IMG/VR virus record: IMGVR_UViG_3300044824_000040
Location: 1 to 46,814 of that record
Direction: 5' to 3' (one strand)
Length of the DNA: 46,814 nt
DNA from: a virus
In this document: in pieces, positions 38,284 through 45,240 of the stretch
How positions within the stretch are numbered: the stretch's first letter is position 1
Layout of the letters: each line of letters starts with the position of its first letter
The notes under the pieces: generated by a model
What the model was told of the DNA's origin: nothing
Databases searched by the model: none
Seen by the model: only the letters and a program-made list of their open reading frames with translations
Position numbers and translations under genes: made by a program

Positions 38284-39420
38284 ATGCCGCAGCCGTGGGA
38301 TTTAGCCGGGGCATTTGAGAGCGGTGCCAAAGGCGCACAGCAGATCAGCGCAGGTCAGATAGACGCCGCAGCGCAAGCCGCCGCCGGCAACGCGCTGATG
38401 ACGATGTTTAATGCGCCGATGCCCGGCGCGCAGCCGATGCCTGGACAACCGCCCCCCGGTCAACCGGGAATGGGCGGGATGCCGCAGCCGGGGCAACCTC
38501 CGCAGCCGGGAATGGGCGGTCAGCCTGGCGGGGGGCAGGGCAACATCATCGCCCAAATCCTGCAGCGGCTACAGAGCACGGCTGCACCCCCTCAAGGCGG
38601 CCAGATGCCTCCCCAGGCGCCTCCGCAGATGGGGCCTCCTTCGGCCGCCCCGATGCCCGGCGCGCAGCCCATGCCGCCCGCTATGGCGCCGCAAGGCCCT
38701 CCACAGGGAGGCATGGCCCCGCAACCGGGGGGTCAGCCCGGTATGCAGCCACAGGGCGGGGCACCACAGCCGGGAATGCCGCCTGGCGGCGGTCAGCCGC
38801 AGCTCGACTGGAAGACGGTCGTGCAGAGCGTGGTCAAGTCTAACCCCGGCATTAAAGACCCCCGCGTCATCGCCGCCGCGGTCGACCGCTTCCTGCCGAT
38901 CATGAACCAGCAGGCACAGCAGCAATGGCGGCAGATCGGGCTCCAGCTTCGCGCCGAGCAGGTCGGCCAAGGGCAGCAGCGCCTTGAGCAAGGCGAAGAG
39001 CGCATTGACGTGTCGAAGCAGCGTGAGACCCGATTAGAGGGTGCGCAGCAGTGGCGGCAGGACCATCAATTTCAAGAACTTGAAGTAAAGAAGCAGAACC
39101 TTCAGCGACAGATCCTACAGGGCAACCAGCGTAATTTGATCGGTCAATGGCGTTCGATCGTAGAAGCGCAGCACAAGCGAGCGCAGGAGATCATTTCATC
39201 CGCCGCTGCCGGCGGCACGCCGATGGACCCCAAGGAGCGCAAGAAGTTGATCGACGAGGAGCAGACATTCTACGAGAGCCAGATCAAAGACATGCGCAAG
39301 ATGATGGAGGGCGGTGGCGAGAAAGGATCTTTCGGCGATCGCTTCTCGGGAGAACAATCTTCTAAGCCCGCGCCGCAAGGCGACTCGCACACCTACGTGC
39401 CGGGACAGGGATGGCAATAA
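38284..39420 (+). CDS. Pro/Gly/Gln-rich internal virion protein
   Basis: 378 residues. Residues 40-175 are a collagen-like low-complexity segment with PGQPPPGQPGMGGMP and MPGAQPMP units. Residues 180-330 are a globular/coiled coil with many Gln/Arg/Glu (RIDVSKQRETRLEGAQQWRQ). Likely a second ejection protein. The next gene's ATG follows its TAA directly. Confidence 0.75.
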   Translation: MPQPWDLAGAFESGAKGAQQISAGQIDAAAQAAAGNALMTMFNAPMPGAQPMPGQPPPGQPGMGGMPQPGQPPQPGMGGQPGGGQGNIIAQILQRLQSTAAPPQGGQMPPQAPPQMGPPSAAPMPGAQPMPPAMAPQGPPQGGMAPQPGGQPGMQPQGGAPQPGMPPGGGQPQLDWKTVVQSVVKSNPGIKDPRVIAAAVDRFLPIMNQQAQQQWRQIGLQLRAEQVGQGQQRLEQGEERIDVSKQRETRLEGAQQWRQDHQFQELEVKKQNLQRQILQGNQRNLIGQWRSIVEAQHKRAQEIISSAAAGGTPMDPKERKKLIDEEQTFYESQIKDMRKMMEGGGEKGSFGDRFSGEQSSKPAPQGDSHTYVPGQGWQ

Positions 39421-42165
39421 ATGCCCGACGACTTCCAAAGCGTCGATGTGCCCGGCTACGGCACGTTTAATTTTCCCAAGTCGTTCACACGCGAGCAGAT
39501 GGCCCCTCTTATCGAAGGCCGGGTCAAGCAACTCGGACAACCACAGACCGGCCTCGCCCCGCAGCCCTCGCCCGAGACCGCCGGGCAGCATGGCAACCCG
39601 ATCCTTATTCAGAAGCAGAAGGGCTTTGTCGATACGGCGAAGGAGGAGGTCGGCAAGGGTGCCGAGCAGATGAAAAAGGCCGTGACCGAGCCCGGTATCA
39701 TGCCGACTGCCGTCCCGCAGCTTCTCAGCGGCTTCATGCAGATCGTCGGCGCCCCGATCACGGCGGCAGGCGCCAAGATCGAGGAGATGGCTCCGAGCTT
39801 AAAGACAGCGCAACAGCAAGGCCAACTCCTGCCACTTGAGTCGCCTGCCGATGTGATGGGAACGGCACTAAGTCTCGCCGGTGGACGCGTTGGTGCCGGT
39901 AAACCTCCCGCTGTACCGGAAGAATCATCGCTATTCCGCAAGCTCCTGTCGCCCGGCACAGTGTCGCCAGAGGCGCAGCGCGGACAGACGCTACTGCGCA
40001 CTGCGACCGGCACAGCGGCGCAAGACACGGCGCAGACGCAAGCCGCGCTGCGGCAGAGCGAGCGGCAAATCAACGCGCTGCAGCCGCAACAGCAGCTTGG
40101 CTTGCTCAATTATATCGAAACCCGCAGCCAGGGTGCGCGCGTGCCCGACCCGAAGCTGCAAGGCTTCGCCGACCAATTCCGCGATGCGATGAATTTGCGC
40201 AGGCAAAAGATCGAGGCAAGCCCGCGTACTCACAACGCGAACCTCCTCGAAGACTATGTGACCCACTACTGGACCGATCCAGTCAAGGCGCGCGTGTTTG
40301 TCAATAACTGGATGGGCAAGCAGGGCTCGTCACGGTCATTGAAAAAGCGTGTCATCCCGACGATTGCCGAAGGCATCCAGGCTGGTCTTCAGCCCGTCAC
40401 GACGAACCCGATCGACATCGCGCTTCGCTACACCGCCAGCATGGACCGCTACATCGCCATGAACGAGATGCTGGAAGCCGGCAAGCAAGCGGGCGACGTG
40501 AAATTTTTTAGCCCCGGCTCGAAGCACATACCGGAAGGATGGGTGCCGCTCGAAGGGCATATCCCGCAACGGCAAACGCCGGTCGGGCAGATGCAGGCTC
40601 ATGCGCCGGAGGATTGGGCGCGCATTTGGAACAACCATATCCATCAGGGCATTGGTGGCGACTGGCGCGATGCCTACAACGCCTTTCGACTAGCATCCAA
40701 TACGATCACACAGACTGTGCTCGGCTTCTCCGGCTTTCACCATATCGCGATGGCGAAGCACGCCATTCACTCCGAGTTCGCCCGTGCTCTTAGCCAGATC
40801 GTCGGCGGCGCTAAGACGGTCGCTAAGGGTGCCTGGAAGCGCGACGGCGCTGAGATCCTGCGCGGCGGCACGATGCTCGGCAAGGGCGTAGTAGGGCATG
40901 CGACGGCGCTCGCTGCCCCCATCACCCGCGCGTTCGGTACCGGTCGCAAGCTGCAGCAGGTCTATCTCGGCCGTGTGCCAGGCTCGCCCGACTTTCGGCG
41001 GCTCTCCAAGCTCTACGCCGAAGCAGGAGGCCGCGGCACTGGCAAGGCGCACGCGATCGACTACGAGTTTTCTCGCGCTGGCTCTTACTTCTCGGCATGG
41101 CGCCGCCGCTCGCTCAAGCACGAGATGCGGCAAGGCCTACGCGAGATTGGCGAAGCCAAGCGGCCAGTGCTCAAAGGCGCGCTGTTTGTCATCGACTCCA
41201 TCGGAAGGGTGATGGACAGCTTCACTGAGCCGCTGTTCAAGCACTACATTCCTCTCCTGAAAAACGGCATTTGGGCCGACACCATGCGAGCGTGGCTTGA
41301 AGCCAATCCGCATGCGTCCTACGACGAGCAGCTTGCGGTAGCGTCGAAGATCGTCGACTCGGTGGATAACCGTCTCGGTGAGATGATTAACGACAACATC
41401 ATGTGGAAGACGACGGCGAAGCAGGTCGCCTCGATCGGCATGCTGTCCTATTCTTGGAACATCGGCAAAATACGCGAGATCCTCGGCGGCATGCAGGCGG
41501 GAGCCAAGACCTTCGGCAAAGGGCTCGACATCGCTTCGGCTGACTATGATCCGCGCGTCGCCTACGTCGTCGCCTTTCCGATGGCTGTCGCAACGGTCAA
41601 CGCCATCTATCAATACCTGAAGACTGGCAAGCCGCCAGAGAGCCCGCACGATCTCATGGCCCCACGGACAGGTGGCATGGTGCCTGGCTCTGGGAAGCAG
41701 GGCAGGAGCACCCCGGTACCGGAGACTGCCCTTCTCCCTGGCGACGAGAAGGAGATTTTCGGGTGGTACAATATGCTTGCCGGCAATACCCCGATCTCGC
41801 AAGAAATATACAACAAGGCTAATCCACTCATCCGTACCGGCATCGACCTAATGCGCAAACAAGACTGGAAGGATCAGCCGTTTGTGCATCCCGACCCGAC
41901 CGCGCCGCAGTGGCTCAAGGACTACTTCGATCATGTCGTCGGCGGGGTCGATCCGATCAGCGTTCAGCGCTTCATGCAGGGCGAAAAGCGTGGCTCGCAC
42001 ATGAGCTGGCCTGAAGAAGCTCTAGGCATTCGGCAATCGCCGCAGTATGTTCAAGACCCGGAAGGTTACGAGCGCACCATGAAAGCCGTGCGTGAGCGCA
42101 AGTGGAAAGACAAGGAACGCGGCGAACGCAATCTACAGCGGCAGTACGGAGGACCACAGGAATGA
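39421..42165 (+). CDS. Large internal virion / ejection protein
   Basis: 914 residues. It begins MPDDFQSVDVPGYGTFNFPK. The first 60 residues resemble a virion-tip segment; 100-330 are helical; amphipathic or hydrophobic stretches occur near 700-730 (PRVAYVVAFPMAVATVNAIY). No hydrolase motif found. Its size and the order of three large proteins after the tail genes suggest a P22/T7-type channel-forming ejection protein. Ends with ATGA overlap to the next gene. Confidence 0.8.
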   Translation: MPDDFQSVDVPGYGTFNFPKSFTREQMAPLIEGRVKQLGQPQTGLAPQPSPETAGQHGNPILIQKQKGFVDTAKEEVGKGAEQMKKAVTEPGIMPTAVPQLLSGFMQIVGAPITAAGAKIEEMAPSLKTAQQQGQLLPLESPADVMGTALSLAGGRVGAGKPPAVPEESSLFRKLLSPGTVSPEAQRGQTLLRTATGTAAQDTAQTQAALRQSERQINALQPQQQLGLLNYIETRSQGARVPDPKLQGFADQFRDAMNLRRQKIEASPRTHNANLLEDYVTHYWTDPVKARVFVNNWMGKQGSSRSLKKRVIPTIAEGIQAGLQPVTTNPIDIALRYTASMDRYIAMNEMLEAGKQAGDVKFFSPGSKHIPEGWVPLEGHIPQRQTPVGQMQAHAPEDWARIWNNHIHQGIGGDWRDAYNAFRLASNTITQTVLGFSGFHHIAMAKHAIHSEFARALSQIVGGAKTVAKGAWKRDGAEILRGGTMLGKGVVGHATALAAPITRAFGTGRKLQQVYLGRVPGSPDFRRLSKLYAEAGGRGTGKAHAIDYEFSRAGSYFSAWRRRSLKHEMRQGLREIGEAKRPVLKGALFVIDSIGRVMDSFTEPLFKHYIPLLKNGIWADTMRAWLEANPHASYDEQLAVASKIVDSVDNRLGEMINDNIMWKTTAKQVASIGMLSYSWNIGKIREILGGMQAGAKTFGKGLDIASADYDPRVAYVVAFPMAVATVNAIYQYLKTGKPPESPHDLMAPRTGGMVPGSGKQGRSTPVPETALLPGDEKEIFGWYNMLAGNTPISQEIYNKANPLIRTGIDLMRKQDWKDQPFVHPDPTAPQWLKDYFDHVVGGVDPISVQRFMQGEKRGSHMSWPEEALGIRQSPQYVQDPEGYERTMKAVRERKWKDKERGERNLQRQYGGPQE

Positions 42166-42314
42166 AACGTAAAATGCAAAAATCGCCGAAGGCGCTACGC
42201 GGCGCCCTGAAGCAAACCGACACGCTGGCTGAAAAGCCGACGATGGGCAACCCAGGTGCAGTCAAGCGCGCTGGCAAAGCCCGCGAGAAACGATTGTTAA
42301 AAGCCAGTGTGTAA
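42162..42314 (+). CDS. Small basic protein
   Basis: 50 residues from ATG 42162 with ATGA overlap to the large virion gene; MKRKMQKSPKALRGALKQTD then KPTMGNPGAVKRAGKAREKR. Net charge strongly positive, probably disordered and nucleic-acid or peptide binding. First of two tiny genes before the ATP-grasp gene. Confidence 0.65.
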   Translation: MKRKMQKSPKALRGALKQTDTLAEKPTMGNPGAVKRAGKAREKRLLKASV

Positions 42315-42328
42315 CTATATAACACTGG
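42304..42328. repeat. 7-bp inverted repeat at end of 50-residue gene
   Basis: CCAGTGT (42304-42310) and ACACTGG (42322-42328) around GTAACTATATA. The inner AT-rich segment includes TGTAAC, one arm of the 11.2-11.3 kb operators. May be an operator or a weak hairpin; no T-run. Confidence 0.35.
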
Positions 42329-42396
42329 AAACTCTCCACGCTAATCAGCTTGTCATCATCGGCAAGCTGAACCAGCTTCTCAAACAGGAGGCCAAA

Positions 42397-42642
42397 ATGG
42401 CTATAGACCTCACTGCACTGACCGCCGAAGTCGCCAACAACACCACCGTTGACGCTTCGATCGAGCAACTTGTGACGAACCTCGTGGCGCAGATTGCCGC
42501 AATCTCGGCCGGCTCGACCGACGCCGCGACGCAGGCAGCGCTCAACGCGCTAACGACTACGCTGCAAGCCAACGACACCGCGATCGCCGCGGCAGTCACA
42601 GCCAACACCCCCGCAGCCACGCCGTCTGCAGCGAAAGCCTGA
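42397..42642 (+). CDS. Small Thr/Ala-rich protein before ATP-grasp gene
   Basis: 81 residues from ATG 42397 with AGGAGG 6 bases upstream; an in-frame GTG at 42307 would give 111 residues, adding LETLHANQLVIIGKLNQLLK. MAIDLTALTAEVANNTTVDA, then helical Ala/Thr repeats, ending SAAKA. Stop shares TGATG with the ATP-grasp start, so the two are co-translated. It may be a virion component or a substrate of the ligase; unproven. Confidence 0.65.
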   Translation: MAIDLTALTAEVANNTTVDASIEQLVTNLVAQIAAISAGSTDAATQAALNALTTTLQANDTAIAAAVTANTPAATPSAAKA

Positions 42643-43964
42643 TGAGACTACTGATCGTTGACCCGGAAGGGTCGAGCGGTCTTGACCTCGCCATCCGCGC
42701 TCAAAAAGACGGACACGAGGTCAAGCTCGCTATCAAGCCCAACGAAAAGGCCAAGCTGCGCGGCAAGGGCTTCGTCGAGGTCGTGCCCGACCCGCGCGAG
42801 TGGCTGCGCTGGTCGAACCTCGTCGTCGCCTGCGACAACTCAATTTATCTTCGCGACCTCGACGCGCACCGCGCCGCGGGCGGCAAGGTGATCGCCGCGT
42901 CGCAAGAAACCGCGCAGTGGGAGATCAACCGACAGGTCGGGCAGGAGATCCTGCGCAAAGCCGGCATCCCCGTCATCCCTGTGACCGAGTTCACGGATTA
43001 TGACACTGCGATACAATTCGTGAAGAAGCGCATGAAGCGCTACGTCTCCAAGCCTACCGGCGAGTTCGAGAAGGACAAGTCGCTATCCTACGTCTCCTCC
43101 GGGCCCGACGATATGGTGTTCATGCTGGAGCGCTGGAAGAAACTCAACAAGCTCAAGACGCCCTTTGTTCTGCAGGAGTTCGTCGCCGGAACCGAGATGG
43201 GCGTTGCCGGCTGGTTCGGCCCTGGCGGCTGGAACGAGGGCTTTGAGGAAAATTTCGAGTTCAAGAAGTTCATGAACGGCGATCTTGGCCCCGCAACCGG
43301 CGAGCAAGGCACCATCCTGCGCTACGTGCGGAGCTCCAAGCTCGCCCGCAAGATGCTGCTGCCGCTGACCAGCGTGCTTGAAAAGGTGGGCTATGTCGGC
43401 GATATTGATGTCAACTGCATCATCGACGACAAGGGTCACGCCTGGCCGCTTGAGTTCACGACACGGCTCGGCTGGCCGGCGTTCATGCTGCAGACGGCGC
43501 TGTGCCAAGGAGACGTAGCGCAATGGCTGATGGATCTGGCGAGTGGAGTGGATTCGCGCAGCATTCTGCTCGACAAAATCGCCTGCGGCGTCGTCATGTC
43601 CATACCGGACTATCCGTACTCGAAAATGACGGGCCGGGAAGTGGCGGGCATCCCGATCTACGGCTTGAAGGGCTCTTTGTGGCAGCACGTCCACCCGTGC
43701 GAGATGGCGATCCAGCCGGCGCCGATCACAGTGGACGGCAATATAGTCAGCACCCCGCAGCCAGTAACGGCGGGGGACTACGTGCTGGTGATGACGGCGA
43801 TAGCGGACACGGTGAAGGACGCGGCTTTGACGTGCTACCGTCGCTTGGAGCGCTTGACAGTGCCCAACAGTCCTCAATGGCGTACGGACATTGGTAAAAA
43901 ATTAGCAAAACAACTTCCGAAGATTCAAGCACACGGCTACGCTATAGATCTGCAGTACGGCTAG
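42642..43964 (+). CDS. PurD-like ATP-grasp ligase
   Basis: 440 residues, the length of PurD (glycinamide ribonucleotide synthetase). N-terminal Rossmann-like start MRLLIVDPEGSSGLDLAIRA; ATP-grasp core RYVSKPTGEF (Lys137), VLQEFVAGTEMGVAGWFGPG (178-195), GDIDVNCI and PLEFTTRLGWP (Glu271, Arg275) for Mg-ATP. PurD ligates glycine to phosphoribosylamine; here no other purine gene is present and the gene ends the late operon. It might ligate an amino acid to a protein, peptide or DNA. Stop CTAG overlaps the antisense HNH stop. Confidence 0.85.
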   Translation: MRLLIVDPEGSSGLDLAIRAQKDGHEVKLAIKPNEKAKLRGKGFVEVVPDPREWLRWSNLVVACDNSIYLRDLDAHRAAGGKVIAASQETAQWEINRQVGQEILRKAGIPVIPVTEFTDYDTAIQFVKKRMKRYVSKPTGEFEKDKSLSYVSSGPDDMVFMLERWKKLNKLKTPFVLQEFVAGTEMGVAGWFGPGGWNEGFEENFEFKKFMNGDLGPATGEQGTILRYVRSSKLARKMLLPLTSVLEKVGYVGDIDVNCIIDDKGHAWPLEFTTRLGWPAFMLQTALCQGDVAQWLMDLASGVDSRSILLDKIACGVVMSIPDYPYSKMTGREVAGIPIYGLKGSLWQHVHPCEMAIQPAPITVDGNIVSTPQPVTAGDYVLVMTAIADTVKDAALTCYRRLERLTVPNSPQWRTDIGKKLAKQLPKIQAHGYAIDLQYG

Positions 43965-44365
43965 TTGCGCATATAGGCAACAATTTTTTCAAATTCTTCA
44001 AGCGTTCCATCACGTTTAAGCATATTTGCACGCCATGAAATGACGCGCACATTTCCTTTAACGTACCCTAATTTATTGTCGAAGCGGTCTAAAGAAGGCG
44101 CTGTAGGCACGCGTTTGCCTTTTACACCTACCAGTTTAAGACCGAGCACAGGACAGTGTGTAGGAATCATGATGTCCGCAACCGTTATGTTAAAGGCAAG
44201 TCCTGCAGACTTAGCACGCATCTGCGCAAGATTGTTTTTGCGCCATTCAGTATTTTTCGCTAGGTAGCGCTTTCTATTTCTCTGATAGTCGTCGGCATGC
44301 TGAAGCTTGAGACGCGCGCTGTTTGTTTTTCGATACTGTTTTTGGTATTCTGGATCGTAAACCAT
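43961..44365 (-). CDS. HNH-like homing endonuclease, antisense
   Basis: 134 residues. Basic N-terminal helix (YQKQYRKTNSARLKLQHADD), then THCPVLGLKL and APSLDRFDNKLGYVKGNVRV with ISWRANMLKRDG, the pattern of phage HNH proteins whose catalytic loop is PSLDRxxxxxGYxxGNVxxIS. It lies antisense and its stop shares the CTAG palindrome with the ligase stop. It resembles a selfish insertion after a conserved gene. Confidence 0.8.
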   Translation of the reverse strand: MVYDPEYQKQYRKTNSARLKLQHADDYQRNRKRYLAKNTEWRKNNLAQMRAKSAGLAFNITVADIMIPTHCPVLGLKLVGVKGKRVPTAPSLDRFDNKLGYVKGNVRVISWRANMLKRDGTLEEFEKIVAYMRN

Positions 44366-44379
44366 AGGAGTGAACCCCC

Positions 44380-44829
44380 GTGGACCTTTTTGAAAGGCTT
44401 GCTGCCCAACATCTCACAAAAAATGAGGATGTCAAGCAGGAAATAAAGCTTGAAAGTCTAGATACTGTTGAAATACCCGCTGGTTCTTTGCAAGAAACTA
44501 AGGCGCTTGTCGAACCATATCCGCAACCGCGCGACGAACCTAATGTACTCGCAGGAAGGATAAAGGACGGTGCCGATCGCGGCGCCGACAAGCTCCTCGA
44601 ACTGCTCAAGCTCGCCGTCGACCGGGGTAGCTACGAGAGCGAGGAAGGTTGGCTTGCCGCCCTGCGCGTTCTCTCCGGCGCGGTGCAGACAGCGCTCAAC
44701 ACGCAGCTTCGCGTCGACGAGGGCGTGATGCAGCAGCAGCGGTTCGACCGTCTACCGGAACTCTTGAAGATCATCAAGGATGAGGAGAAGCGGTTGCCGA
44801 TGAAGCTGGTTGAGGCAGTGATTCATTGA
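44380..44829 (+). CDS. Last late gene; possible small terminase or hypothetical
   Basis: 149 residues from GTG 44380 (AGGAG 9 bases upstream). Acidic N-terminal half, then helical LLELLKLAVDRGSYESEEGW, QTALNTQLRVDEG and LPELLKIIKDEEKR. No HTH visible. It converges on the early operon and overlaps the gene 44774-45001 by 56 bases tail to tail. Role unclear: TerS is one possibility, a replication gene of the late set another. Confidence 0.65.
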   Translation: MDLFERLAAQHLTKNEDVKQEIKLESLDTVEIPAGSLQETKALVEPYPQPRDEPNVLAGRIKDGADRGADKLLELLKLAVDRGSYESEEGWLAALRVLSGAVQTALNTQLRVDEGVMQQQRFDRLPELLKIIKDEEKRLPMKLVEAVIH

Positions 44830-45001
44830 GCGTTAAAAGTTCATCGTGCGGCAACCCACATAGACCAACATCATCGCCGCCAAAATGCCGAATAACTTGT
44901 CGCCAGGTTGTATCCAACGAACGACGATGGATGTTTTGCAACGGCCTATTTTTTACTTCGGTTTCCCATCGGGAAACCGCCCAACGCACATGCTCATTCA
45001 T
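44774..45001 (-). CDS. Hypothetical early protein, last gene of operon
   Basis: 75 residues, starting MNEHVRWAVSRWETEVKNRP with HRRSLDTTWRQVIRHFGGDD and GLCGLPHDELL. The WRQVIRHFGGDD block recalls a short protein seen in phage replication operons; no function known. Begins with ATGA overlap to the upstream gene and ends inside the convergent late gene. Confidence 0.7.
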   Translation of the reverse strand: MNEHVRWAVSRWETEVKNRPLQNIHRRSLDTTWRQVIRHFGGDDVGLCGLPHDELLTLNESLPQPASSATASPHP

Positions 45002-45231
45002 GGTTTCCGCCTCAATGTTGAACGCGCAGCCAAAGCTATGTCGGGAAAGGCTTTATCCAGTTCAATTAGTAAATCATCGCACCGTTGCTCACCCGCCGCT
45101 AACTTCACCTTTTTGCACATAGTTTTTAGAACTATGATACCGAGATAGGCGGAAAAGATCGCTTGATCCTGCCGTGCAATTTTGTCTTTAGCTTCCGCTA
45201 GTTCGACGAGCGTTATAGCCATCGCATCCAT
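44998..45231 (-). CDS. Hypothetical early protein after PrimPol
   Basis: 77 residues from ATG 45231. N-terminal helix LVELAEAKDKIARQDQ, then FSAYLGIIVLKTMCKKVKLAAGE, with basic end. Amphipathic and helical; no family recognised. It follows the PrimPol stop by 9 bases and overlaps the next gene (ATGA), so it is co-translated with it. Confidence 0.7.
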   Translation of the reverse strand: MDAMAITLVELAEAKDKIARQDQAIFSAYLGIIVLKTMCKKVKLAAGEQRCDDLLIELDKAFPDIALAARSTLRRKP

Positions 45232-45240
45232 TTTGCACTC

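Noticed and set aside
44380-44829. Definite small terminase
   Set aside because: No HTH or family motif was visible; only position and helical content, and another candidate lies next to terL.
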